DNA of 64,000 nucleotides from Eunapius fragilis (GCA_963681505.1 OY811985.1:5888859-5952858); one strand, 5' to 3'. Positions 45,518-57,472 are shown, counted from the first letter of the stretch. Made by a program: numbers and translations. Notes: generated by a model from the sequence alone, not told the origin.

Positions 45518-48500
45518 ATGGACTTCGACCAGTTTAAGACGTCTCACTCCGCGCAGTTAAAAAATATTCCGGAAAGGTACTGGGACGCGTTGTTCGACAA
45601 GTTGTCACATGAGGTAGGTTAAAATAGTTCCGCTTTTTACAAATCAGTAATTAAAATCGCACCAAAGGAATACGATGCCGGTAACTATTTCTCTATGGTG
45701 GTGGACGACAGCAGGTGGAAAATTGTAGTTTCAAATGACCAGGGCCTGAAGACGGACAACGTTAGGGGGTGAGAACCTTCAGCTAAGCAATGCTTACGAC
45801 ATATATATTATACATGTACGGATACCGATATAATATGCGTATGTGTATTTATGTCTGTGAGAGAGTGATTGAGTGTACTTGTGTGTACATGTGTGCGTGT
45901 AATACATGTTTGTTCCACCTTATATTACGAACATGTGTTTGCAGCATTTTCCTGATAGACCATGCATGGACTTACCAGCCACAAGTAGCTAGAACCCAGC
46001 TCAAAAGGATACCAGGGTTGGCCTCCCGTATGGCGGTGCTAATGAACTTGTACGGAGCTACGGGGACGTCAGAGGTGGAGGAGCAGTCTGCCGCACCCTC
46101 AGCTGCAAAGGAACAGCAGCTGGATGGCATGGTCCAGGAATTGCCTTGTGCCTCTGAAAATGATGGTACTGGGGTGTTTGTGACTGCTGATGCAAACTGA
46201 TATATTATATTATAATGTTGTAAGGTACAGCCGTGGAGGAATGCGCAGATGAGCCTAGCGACGAGCTGGTGGACATGTTGTTAGCGAAGATGTGGGAATT
46301 CAACAACGCTTACACCATGTCAAATTCAGTGAGGCCGCTGCTATGGTTCAGAGGGAGCTGCAGTTGAATCCAAGTGTGTGTGTGTGTCTGTGTGTGTGTG
46401 TGTGTGTGTGGTGTGTGTGTCCTTAGCCCGTACCAGTCTGGTACGTTATGGATGAATTCGGATCCCGGATTCAAAACTCAGACAATCCGTCGGTTGCAAT
46501 GTCTGTATTTTTCTATATTCCTTTGCAAATGGCGTTCTCTCTTATTTGGCCTCTACGAGATCTAGACTGTGAAGGTGGTGTATGTGTGTACATGTGTGTT
46601 GTATGTGTGTGTGCTTGTGTGTACATGTGTGTATATGTGTGTACATGTGTGTATATGTGTGTACATGTGTGTTTGTAGCATGTGTGCTTGTGTGTATATG
46701 TGTGTACATGTGTGTTTGTATGTGTGTGTGCTTGTGTGTGTATGTGTGTACATGTGTGTTTGTATGTGTGTGTGCTTGTGTGTGTATGTGTGTACATGTG
46801 TGCTTGTATGTGTGTGTGTATGTGTGTACATGTGTGTTTGTATGCGTGTGTGCTTGTGTGTGTATGTGTGTATGTTTGTGCGTGTGCTTACAAGTGTGTG
46901 TGTGTATAATAATCTTGAGTTTAAGGTTGGTGTGCTTTATTTAGACGAGGTGACAAGGACATACTGCACTATCGATGATAACAGGGAGTTGGCAAGAGTT
47001 TGCCATCTGTTGCCATGGTCACCACTGCACTCACTGAACTTAAATGACCCTGTGTGGAGCCAGCTGGACCAGTTTGTTGTACCCGCAATGACGGTGCGTG
47101 GGTTTGCATGATGTGTGTTGAATTCATGCACTGTTGTTCAAAGTCTCGTGCTGATAATCACACACACACATGCACACACACACTGGCAGGAGCGGTGCAT
47201 GGAGGAGCTACCTTTCCCTGATGTGGCTGCACATGCACCTAGTGGGCCAGTCCTGATGGTTTATACAGACCTAACCCTTGTTAGGGGGTTCCTCACGCAT
47301 CCCACGTTCTCCCTGACTGCTACTGAAGAAAAGGCCGACATCCTTTGGTTGTGTGAACACTTCAAAAAATTCAGGTCATTTTTGAGATGAGAAGATGATA
47401 GTTAAGATATAGTGAATCATTTTTTTCTTTAGGTCTCTCAAACCAAACCAATTTATTAACCAGTATCCATGTGAAAATGTGATTACTAGCAAAGACCTTT
47501 TGGTGGAGGTTGCCAAGAGGGCGGGGCAAGATGGATGTCCCCCACCATGGTTTCCTGCTTCATTTAACCTGTTGTATGAACTACCTCACTTCGTCAAGTG
47601 CTTTTTGACTAGGAAGGAAGGGTTAGCAGTGTGTAATTTGTATTTACCTTCTTGAGCAGCGTTATCTCTCTCACTCCTCGCTCCCTCCCTCCCTCCCTCC
47701 CTACCCTTCCCTTTGTCTGCAGGAACCAGGATAATGTGTGGATTGTGAAACCATGGAACCTTGGGAGGGGGATGGACATCCATGTAACTGACAATTTAAC
47801 CGAAATAGTCAGATTAGCTCAGACAGGTCCCAAGGTATGTGACCTATGTTTACTTAGCCCTTGTACTGTGCTTTCTCTACCACCCCTCTGCCTTGTACAC
47901 TTTCATGTGCATTGTATTCACAGATAGCTTCCAAGTACATCACCTCACCTGTGCTCTTCCATCGCCCAGAAATTGGCAGGAAGGTAAAGTTTGACGTGCG
48001 TTACGTTGTCATGGTCCCTTCTGTGGACCCACTGGTACTGTACAGCTACAATGTCTTCTGGCTAAGATTTGCAAACAGGCAAGTCATCCATCAAATTGTG
48101 TACCATAACCACACCTCCTCCCTTATACTGTGTACCATAACCACACCTCCTCCCTTATACTGCGTACCATAACCACACCTCCTTACTGTGTACCATAACC
48201 ACACCTCCTCCCTTATACTGTGTACCATAACCACACCTCCCTTATACTGTGTACCATAACCACACCTCTCTTATACTGTGTACCATAACCACACCTCCTC
48301 CCTTATACTGTGTACCATAACCACACCTCCTCCCTTATACTGTGTACCATAACCACACCTCCTCCCTTATACTGTGTACCATAACCACACCTCCCTTACT
48401 GCGTACCATAACCACACCTCCCTTACTGTGTACCATAACCACACCTCCCTTACTGCGTACCATAACCACACCTCCCTTACTGTGTACCATAACCACACCT

Positions 48501-49691
48501 CCCTTACTGCGTACCATAACCACACCTCCCTTACTGCGTACCATAACCACACCTCCCTTACTGCGTACCATAACCACACCTCCCTTACTGCGTACCATAA
48601 CCACACCTCCCTTACTGCGTACCATAACCACACCTCCCTTACTGCGTACCATAACCACACCTCCCTTACTGCGTACCATAACCACACCTCCCTTACTGCG
48701 TACCATAACCACACCTCCCTTACTGCGTACCATAACCACACCTCCTCCCTTATACTGTGTACCATAACCACACCTCCTCCCTTATACTGTGTACCATAAC
48801 CACACCTCCTCCCTTATACTGTGTACCATAACCACACCTCCCTTACTGTGTACCATAACCACACCTCCTCCCTTATACTGTGTACCATAACCACACCTCC
48901 TCCCTTATACTGTGTACCATAACCACACCTCCCTTACTGTGTACCATAACCACACCTCCCTTACTGCGTACCATAACCACACCTCTCCTCCTCCTCTTAC
49001 TATATTAGTTTCCCATCTGTTGTGTAATGTTGCATGTTCTATGTCTGGTTATTGGAGTGTGTAGTTATCATATGTTCTCTGCCGCATCCCACTCCTGAAA
49101 TAAAAGTTAATCCCCTCTTCAGTTCAAATCCATTCTAATTATATGTGTGCCCCTTATAGGCCATTTTCTTTGAATGATTTTACTGACTACCAGAAACACT
49201 TCACGGTGATGAACTATTTGGAAGGGGTGGAGCTAAAGCAGGCATGTTTTGCTCTTTGTACTTAACAATGTCGATGTACTCCACTGTACATCACAATATG
49301 TACTCCACTGTACATCACAATATGTACTCCACTGTACATCACAATATGTACTCCACTGTACATCACAATATGTACTCCACTGTACATCACAATATGTACT
49401 CCACTGTACATCACAATATGTACTCCACTGTACATCACAATATGTACTCCACTGTACATCACAATATGTACTCCACTGTACATCACAATATGTACTCCAC
49501 TGTACATCACAATATGTACTCCACTGTACATCACAATATGTACTCCACTGTACATCACAATAAATATACACTTCAGTGAACATGATATTGCTAATTTGTA
49601 TTAGGAATTTCACTCTCCTATTAGATCCATTTTAATGAATTCATTCCTGAATTTGAGTGTCAAAACCCAGATCATCCCTGGAAGAATATTG

Positions 49692-49757
<66 letters not shown>

Positions 49758-50246
49758 TGCACACTCATGGTAGTATGTTCCCCTCCCTTGTAGAACAAGA
49801 TTCACCAGATGCTAAGGGAGTTGTTCCAGTCAGCCTGCTCCTTACCTCCTCCTGCTGGCATTGCCCCTAACCCTCAGGTATAAAATGTGCATCCATTATT
49901 ATTAAAAATAATGACACATATTTTACTCCCTGCCACGTGCCCAGTCCAGAGCAATATATGCCGCTGATATTATGCTGGAGTGGACACCCCAGGGAGGTGG
50001 GTGTCATGGTACACATTGAATGCTTTCATAACCACTTCCATCTCTCTACTTCCCTTCCATACACACCGTGCACACGCGCGCACATGCCACACAGAGATCC
50101 AACCAGTATTACTAGAAATGAACTATTCGCCTGACTGCGTGCGTGCGTGCAGATACCACCCAGACTTCTTCAATCACATTTTTGAATTGCTTTTCTTGGA
50201 TCCAATGCATCAGAAGGGTGTCCTTCCAGTCACCAGATTGCTGTGA
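45518..50246 (+). CDS. TTLL12: tubulin-tyrosine ligase-like protein 12
   Basis: Exons: 45518-45613, 45668-45768, 45945-46165, 46225-46328, 46427-46574, 46945-47093, 47190-47374, 47433-47621, 47723-47834, 47924-48078, 49160-49241, 49625-49693, 49794-49877, 49945-49996, 50095-50246; 632 residues with consistent phases. The N-terminal SET-like region ([47 protein letters not shown]) and the TTL domain ([67 protein letters not shown]) identify TTLL12, a member that has been reported to lack clear ligase activity and to affect tubulin and histone marks. Two consecutive introns, 10 and 11, begin with GC (CAG|GCAAGT at 48079; CAG|GCATGT at 49242), and both hold large minisatellites. The stop is 112 bp from that of the convergent ABT1 gene. 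Confidence 0.96.
46575..46910. repeat. GT/TATG compound repeat in TTLL12 intron 5
   Basis: The intron begins GTGGTG and passes at once into about 330 bp of GTGT, GTACATGTGT and TGTATGTGTGT blocks with higher-order repetition. Confidence 0.85.
48095..48990. repeat. 27/32-bp minisatellite in TTLL12 intron 10
   Basis: About 30 copies with core GTACCATAACCACACCTCC. Two length classes (with or without CTC...TATA) are arranged in blocks. It begins 17 bp after the GC donor at 48079. Confidence 0.9.
49269..49562. repeat. 24-bp minisatellite in TTLL12 intron 11
   Basis: Twelve almost identical copies of ATGTACTCCACTGTACATCA plus CAAT. It contains a short inverted repeat (ATGTAC/GTACAT), so each unit can fold. 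It begins about 27 bp after the GC donor at 49242. Confidence 0.95.
49694..49756. repeat. GT microsatellite forming the donor of TTLL12 exon 12
   Basis: The exon ends ATTGAG and the intron is a pure GT run of about 31 units from its first base. Confidence 0.9.
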
Positions 50247-50358
50247 CTCAGTGCTAACATAAACGATTGTCTGTTAATAATCATATTGTGACTCACAGTG
50301 CTTGATTGATAATCATATAAGCAAAAAACAAATGAATAAGAAAAAGTACCCTACTAGC

Positions 50359-51330
50359 TTAAGTTACTGGCAGGATCTTCAATAGATGGAAGAGCGATTG
50401 AGATGACATTATGAGAGATATGGGATAGAGTAATGGTAACCTGGTCACTTACACATAGCACCATACCTTTGTAAGTAATGAGTCCTTCAACTGAGAACCA
50501 GATGCTCCTGTTTCGGTGGTGTCTTCTATCACTTTCTGCTGTTTGTATGACTTCTTCATGAACTGTGAGAGGTAACTTCCACAATCAGTTGTTGAAGGCA
50601 AATAGTTAGGAATATTACTTCTTTCTCAGTGCCCATCTTCCGTTTCCTGGTTACAATGGCTTCCACCTCTTTGCTCTTCTCCACACTCTGCAGGTAGTGT
50701 GTGTTCTCCTTTTTAGCCTGTGAAATTTCTGCCCTCAGACGTTGATCCCTCACAGCATTCTCGTAGGCTGAGAAACCAACGGGTTAATTTGCAGGCTAGG
50801 TAATTAGAAATTTTAGTAGTACCTATTTTCTCCGTGAGATGTGTCCACTTGAACTTGGATAGGTATTTCATATTCCAAAGGTCGTCGTAGTAGTAGCTTC
50901 GCTTCTTGCCTCCGATAGGTGTGTTGTTGAGCGCCAAGGCGACCGATTTTGCGATGCGTTTATCCAGAAACTCCACCCAACCTTCCGTGTAATTTCGTTT
51001 CTTGTTCCCACGGAACTTTTGCCGTCTTTTATGTATCAACGCATCTTCAACCGAAGCCACGTTGAGATAATACGCACAGACTAAACTCGCAAAAATGCAC
51101 GTACCTTCAGGCTGCAAATATACTCTTCCTATGGTGCCGAATTGCGACAAGAGTAGCTTTACTTTCTGCGGTTGCATGAATGGCGGTATGCGGCTCAAGT
51201 ACACTATACCAGGTGATGTCTTTTTCGGCTTCTCTTCCTTAGTTCCATGAGTCTTCGTACCTGTAGACGCTTCTTGAGATGTCATGAACACGCTGCTACT
51301 GCTGATAACAGTATCTTCCTTGGTATCCAT
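50359..51330 (-). CDS. ABT1: activator of basal transcription 1 / ESF2-like RNA-binding protein
   Basis: Exons 51330-51105, 51044-50823, 50767-50619, 50562-50467 and 50376-50359 give 236 residues. GIVYLSRIPPFMQPQKVKLL, GTIGRVYLQPED, YTEGWVEFLDKRIAKSVALA, LWNMKYLSKFKWTHL and RLRAEISQAKKENTHYLQSV are the conserved RRM-like core of the ABT1/Esf2 family. These nucleolar proteins join the small-subunit processome and are needed for 18S rRNA maturation; the mammalian member was named for a TBP-linked effect on transcription. The last exon codes for only five residues plus stop and is the least certain. Intron 1 (51104-51045) is 60 nt, a multiple of three, and lacks stop codons, so a retained-intron form would still be translated. 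The start codon is 82 bp from that of NADSYN1. Confidence 0.93.
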
Positions 51331-51412
51331 AATTATACTAATTAACCATTAATACTACAAAAGTTTTGCATGTATGTACATATATGTCAGTTGAAAGAAA
51401 GGCGCTCCGAGA

Positions 51413-53507
51413 ATGGGAAGGAAGGTTACGTTGGCATCTTGTACGCTCAACCAGTGGGCAATGGACTTCGATGGAAATCTTAAAAGAATCCTGGAAAGTA
51501 AGGATGTACTTTGCGTCGCCAAATTACCCCGCCTCCCCCCTTAGGCATAAAGATGGCCAAGGAGAAGGGCGCAACGTACAGGCTTGGCCCAGAGCTGGAA
51601 ATCACGTGAGTTTTAATAGCGTCGTCGCTGCCTGCGTCGAATGTCGCTCGCTAAACTAGTGGCTATGGATGCGGAGATCACTTCCTGGAGAGCGATACTC
51701 TGCTCCACTGTTGGCAGGTCTTAGCCGAGCTGTTGTCTGCTCCAGAAACAGATGGAATTGTCTGCGACATTGGCATGTAGGCGAATACTTTCCTTCCATA
51801 TCCCTCCTTATCGCTTACCCCTCCTCAAGGCCTGTTATGCACAAGAATGTTCGCTACAACTGCAGAGTCATCATATACCAGCAGAAAATCATACTGATCC
51901 GCCCGAAGCTGTACCTTGCAATGGATGGGAACTATAGGGAGGGGAGGTGGTTTACTCCTTGGGGCAAGCTAAGGTGAGGGTTTTGGCACTGGTAGCTATC
52001 CATTACTCCATTATTCTATTATTCCATTATTCCATATAAGGCAAACTGAAGACTACTTTCTTCCTCAGATGATATATAAGATTACAGGACAGGTAACCCT
52101 TTGTTGCTGTACATATGTAACCTGTACAAATGGATCTTACATATGGACCTAGGTGTACATACACCCTGTACATATGGACCTAGGTGTACACACCCAGTAC
52201 ATATGGACCTAGTGTACACACCCTGTACATATGGACCTAGGTGTACATACCCTGTACATATGGGCCTAGGTGTACACACCCTGTACATATGGGCCTAGGT
52301 GTACACACCCTGTACATATGGGCCTAGGTGTACACACACCCTGTACATATGGACCTAGGTGTACACACCCTGTACATATGGGCCTAGGTGTACATACCCA
52401 GTACATATGGGCCTAGGTGTACACACCCTGTACATATGGACCTAGGTGTACACACCCAGTACATATGGGCCTAGGTGTACACACCCTGTACATATGGACC
52501 TAGGTGTACACACCCAGTACATATGGGCCTAGGTGTACACACCCTGTACATATGGACCTAGGTGTACACACCCTGTACATATGGGCCTAGGTGTACACAC
52601 CCAGTACATATGGGCCTAGGTGTACACACCCTGTACATATGGGCCTAGGTGTACACACCCTGTACATATGGGCCTAGGTGTACACACCCTGTACATATGG
52701 GCCTAGGTGTACACACCCAGTACATATGGGCCTAGGTGTACACACCCTGTACATATGGGCCTAGGTGTACACACCCTGTACATATGGGGCTAGGTGTACA
52801 CACCCTGTACATATGGGGCTAGGTGTACATACACCCTGTACATATGGACCTAGGTGTACATACCCTGTACATGTAGGTGTACATGTGGACCCTAACTATT
52901 GGCTTGGTTTTTCCCTTGTAGCGCACTGTGCCATTTGGTGATGCTGTCTTGTCGACAGCCGACACATGTATTGGCAGCGAGACATGCGAAGAGCTGTTCA
53001 CAGCTAACAGGTGACATCATTACTACACAAACCTCAGGATACATGGATGACACACACACACACATGCGCACACACATGCACACACATATACACACACACA
53101 TGCACACACATATGCACACACACACATGCACACACGTAACCCATGAGCATATACTAATCATTGCTGTGAAAAGAGGGAGCATTAAAGTTAACAAGTGCAA
53201 TAGAAACATACTAGGATCATTGCCTCATAGGGAACCTAACATGTCTAATGATAGGTGGATATTGGTTTATCCATCATGGAGTTACATTGGCCTAAATTTT
53301 TGAATTATATATAAGTATGCATGTACTCCTCATCCCCAGTCCACACATTGCTATGGGATTGGACGGAGTGGAGATATTCACCAATGGCAGCGGCAGTCAC
53401 CACCAGCTGAGGAAGTTGAACGTAAGAGTTGACCTGATCACCTCTGCAACCTCCAAGGTAAGAAAAGACACACAGAGGCCCCCCACACTGTGACCATCTC
53501 CTTCGGT

Positions 53508-53559
<52 letters not shown>

Positions 53560-56500
53560 ACAGGTGGGAGGTGTGTACATGTACTCCAATTTGATTGGTT
53601 GTGATGGAGAGAGGATGTACTACGATGGTTGCAGCATGCTGGCCCTCAATGGTGAGATCCTGGCACAGGGATCGCAGTTCTCACTGAACGAGGTGGAGGT
53701 TACCGTGGCAACAGTAGACCTTGAAGATGTCCGCTCCTACAGGGGATCTATCATGAGCAGATGTATGCAGGTGAGCGTAGGTGGGCAAGATGAGGTCATC
53801 TGATGGTGTGTGCTCACAGTGAGCATAGGTGGCAAGATGAGGTCATCTGATGGTGTGTGCTCACAGTGAGCGTAGGTGGCAAGATGAGGTCATCTGATGG
53901 TGTGTGCTCACAGTGAGCATAGGTGGGCAAGATGAGGTCATCTGATGGTGTGTGCTCACAGTGAGCGTAGGTGGCAAGATGAGGTCATCTGATGGTGTGT
54001 GCTCACAGTGAGAGTAGGTGGCAAGATGAGGTCATCTGATGGTGCGTGCTCACAGTGAGCGTAGGTGGGCAAGATGAGGTCATCTGATGATGTGTGCTCA
54101 CAGTGAGCGTAGGTGGCAAGATGAGGTCATCTGATGGTGTGTGCTCACAGTGAGCGTAGGTGGCAAGATGAGGTCATCTGATGGTGTGTGCTCACAGTGA
54201 GAGTAGGTGGCAAGATGAGGTCATCTGATGGTGTGTGCTCACAGTGAGCGTAGGTGGGCAAGATGAGGTCACCTGATGGTGTGTGCTCACAGTGAGCGTA
54301 GGTGGCAAGATGAGGTCACCTGATGGTGTGTGCTCACAGTGAGCGTAGGTGGCAAGATGAGGTCACCTGATGGTGTGTGCTCACAGTGAGCGTAGGTGGC
54401 AAGATGAGGTCATCTGATGGTGTGTGCTCACAGTGAGCATAGGTGGCAAGATGAGGATTATCTTGACCACTTTTATGTGCTCATTCATCCATTGCTCCAC
54501 ATTTAACATATCTCACACGTCGATCCACCATATGGACCAGACTTCACTTACCCTACTTAACCCTTTAGTCTCAGCAGTCATTGCCGTACCCTCGCTGCTA
54601 CCTGAATGTGGTCCTAGGTCACTACGATAGCATTGCCATAGCAACCACTCTGCCCATTCGTGTGCGGTACTTCATGCCAGAGGAGGAGATAAGGTATGCA
54701 CATGCCGGATGTCAAGTGGGTGTGGTCGTGATCCTGCTGTTTATGCACAGCCTTGGACCGGCCTGTTGGCTTTGGGACTACCTCAGACGCAGCAAGATGG
54801 CTGGGTTCTTCCTGCCCATGAGCGGAGGCATAGACAGTGCTGCCACAGCGTGTCTTGTGGGGTCCATGTGTGACCTGGTCATGGAAGCCCTTCAGAGGGG
54901 CAGCCCTCGGGTCACTGAGGACCTGAGGAGGGTCCTGCAGCTCCCAGAGGACCAGCCTTTCCCTGCTAATGCTATGAAGCTGGCCGGGTTAGTATTTTAA
55001 TAATAATATTATGCTGGCTGTGCTTTGAATGGACTGAGAGTGCTAATTATTTAGAATTACTGGTTTTTGATGCATTTGAGATGATGTGAGCATGTCATAG
55101 GCAAGATTTTTTTTAGATTTTGTATTTGTGTTCATTGTTTTATTGCAGACAATTACTCACAACTTGCTACATGTCCACGACTAATTCATCAGATGACACC
55201 AGGGAACGTGCAAGTCGGCTAGCACAGGAGGTTGGAAGGTGACCACCTCCTAGGGACATAGCCATGGGGGGAGGGGGGGGTGACCACCCCCTAGGGACAT
55301 AGCCATGGGGGGGGGGGGGGGGTGACCACCTCCTAGGGACATAGCCATGGGGGGGGGGGGGGGGGGGGGTGACCACCTCCTAGGGACGTAGCCATGGGGG
55401 GGGGGGGGGGGGGTGACCACCTCCTAGGGACGTAGCCATGGGGGGGGGGGGAGGGGTGACCACCTCCTAGGGACGTAGCCATGGGGGGGGGGTGGGGGTG
55501 ACCACCTCCTAGGGACGTAGCCATGGGGGGGTCCACCTCCTAGGGACGTAGCCATGGGGGGGTGGGGGGGTGACCACCTCCAAGGGATGTAGCCATGTGG
55601 CTTCAGTTAGGTTTCTTTTTACTCACCGTAGCAACCACTTGACTATCGCCATTGATGACGTTGTCAGTGCCAACATGGCTGTCTTCTCTCAGGCCTTCCA
55701 CATGGTGCCAAAGTTCAAAGTTCATGGAGGGTCTGGGGCTGAGAACTTGGCCTTGCAGAATGTGCAGGCGAGGTCACGCATGGTCCTTGCCTACCTCTTT
55801 GCCCAGCTGACTCCCTGGGCACGGTCCAAAAATGGGTCCCTGCTTGTACTAGGATCAGCCAATGTGGATGAGAGGTGGGGGGGTAGTTTTGTGGGCATGG
55901 AGTAAGAGATGATTGGTGGTCTCATTCCTTGTACTTGTATGTACCAGTCTCCGTGGCTACCTGACGAAGTACGATTGCTCGAGTGCCGACATAAACCCGA
56001 TTGGTGGAATTAGTAAGATTGACTTGCGCTCCTTCTGTCGCTACATGTCCTCTCGTTATCCAGAACTAAAGACGTATGTCATTTGATGTGTGTTGTGTGC
56101 TTGGGTGTGTGTGTGTGTGTGTGTGTGTGTAAGCCCTTTTCTTTCTTTATTTGGGACCTCAGCATTGTGAGCGCCAAGCCTTCTGCAGAGTTGGAGCCTG
56201 TCACAGCCAACTATGTTCAGAACGATGAGGTATACGTCCCCTATGCATTTGTTCTGCATACAGCTCATGATTACCTGCTGTCACCCCCCCCCCCCCCCCC
56301 CCCCCAACAGGATGACATGGGTATGACCTATGAACAACTTAGTGTCTTTGGGAGGCTACGCAAGATCTACAGGTGTGGTCCGTATTCCATGTTCTTAAAG
56401 TTAGTCCACATGTGGAAGGAGGAGTATTCCCTAACCGAGGTTAGTTCTTATATGGTGTCGTCCGTTATAGAGTGCCCTGGTCCCCATCTCTGACAGATTG

Positions 56501-57472
56501 CGGACAAAGTGAAATTCTTTTTCCGTTGCTATTCCATAAACCGCCACAAGATGACTGTTCTCACTCCATCATACCATGCTGAGAACTACTCCCCAGAAGA
56601 CAACCGATATGACCTGAGACCGTTCCTGTACAACGTACAGTGGAGGTGGCAGTTTGCAGCCATAGATATTGAGGTGAGGTGTCCCCCCTCTCTCCTCCTC
56701 TTAACTACTTCTCTGCCCTATCCACCCTCAGGTGGCTAGACTGGAGGGTTATGAGCCTGGAGAAGATGATGATGATGATATACCAGAAGTGAACAATGGT
56801 GGTGTGTCTAACGGTAGCCTGGATAAAGATGGCACTCAATCTCACGGCCAAGGGGGTGCTTCTCTCCACCAGGGTGGCACCGATTCAACTCCTGGCACCA
56901 GAGAAGACGTCACCCAACCCCTTGGTGAAGTGACAAGCGGTCCCGTAGGGCACGTTGCGCATCCTCAGTGTCGCAAGGTGTGTCCGACGGTCCTAGGCGA
57001 CCCGTGCCACTCTGATGTGGCCCCCACATTGACAACTGATGCTGCTGAAGTGTTCAAAACAGCACCTTCGTCGAATACCGCGGGCCTCGCAGTAGAAGGG
57101 GCCGCGGCCCGACCTCCACAGAGCGGCGCGCTGAAGTCCAAGGACGACACACTATCCCCTACCATACCGGTCAAGTACGCGATAGAGCAGCTACGCGAAG
57201 GGAGGGACCATGCTGCCATACGCCGGGAGCTGGCACAGATATCCTCGGAGCGGGTCTGCCAAGACGATGTGACGGGCAGGGTGCACAGAAAACGCACGCT
57301 CCACTCGACGCCCTTCTGTGCCTCAAAACGACAGTGTTCGTCCGTTCCGCTTGTGGTGTCAAACCCTCAGCAACTTCAACCCGACCCCTGGCTCAACGGC
57401 ATTTTACGTCCTCCAATATTGGGTCAAAAGGTGCCTTCAAACTCATGGTTTTCAAGGTTGTTTAAGAAGTAG
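51413..57472 (+). CDS. NADSYN1: glutamine-dependent NAD+ synthetase with long C-terminal extension
   Basis: Exons: 51413-51497, 51545-51605, 51660-51776, 51830-51973, 52041-52092, 52922-53010, 53340-53457, 53564-53770, 54569-54693, 54751-54987, 55149-55238, 55632-55874, 55948-56073, 56163-56229, 56311-56439, 56497-56673, 56732-57472; 935 residues. The N-terminal CN-hydrolase domain has its catalytic triad: Glu in LGPELEI, Lys in IRPKLY and Cys in [10 protein letters not shown]. The synthetase domain has the PP-loop SGGIDSA (about residue 358), LGSANVDES and [15 protein letters not shown]. The enzyme makes NAD+ from nicotinic acid adenine dinucleotide, ATP and glutamine in the cytosol. The family normally ends soon after the last of these motifs (about 706 residues in human). 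Here exon 17 adds about 240 residues: acidic and low-complexity first, then a basic, Ser-rich segment and FSRLFKK at the end. Introns 5, 8 and 11 hold minisatellites. Confidence 0.96.
52150..52885. repeat. 29-bp minisatellite in NADSYN1 intron 5
   Basis: About 25 copies with core GTACATATGGGCCTAGGTGT. GGG/GGA and CTGTA/CAGTA variants alternate in blocks. Confidence 0.9.
53771..54452. repeat. 47-bp minisatellite in NADSYN1 intron 8, starting at the splice donor
   Basis: About 14 copies of a 47/48-bp unit that begins GTGAGCGTAGGTGG, which is the intron's own 5' splice site, and ends CTCACA. Each junction therefore reads TCACAGTGAGCGTAGG, an acceptor-like AG beside a donor-like GTGAGC. Confidence 0.9.
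55239..55590. repeat. G-rich minisatellite in NADSYN1 intron 11, starting at the splice donor
   Basis: About eight copies of GTGACCACCTCCTAGGGAC plus GTAGCCATGG and a G run of 7 to 21 bases. The first unit begins with the donor GTGACC at 55239. Copies differ mainly in G-run length. Confidence 0.9.

Noticed and set aside
46329..46376. Coding-like stretch [14 protein letters not shown] downstream of TTLL12 exon 4
   Set aside because: No combination of donor and acceptor includes it in phase, and exons 4 and 5 join without a gap relative to other TTLL12 proteins.
48335..48771. Long open frames on both strands of the 27/32-bp minisatellite
   Set aside because: They exist only because the unit lacks stop codons in several frames; TTLL12 exons 10 and 11 join cleanly across them.
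48098..48990. Regularly spaced repeats that look array-like, as in a CRISPR locus
   Set aside because: Copies are directly abutting tandem units without unique spacers, sit inside a TTLL12 intron, and the surroundings are eukaryotic genes.
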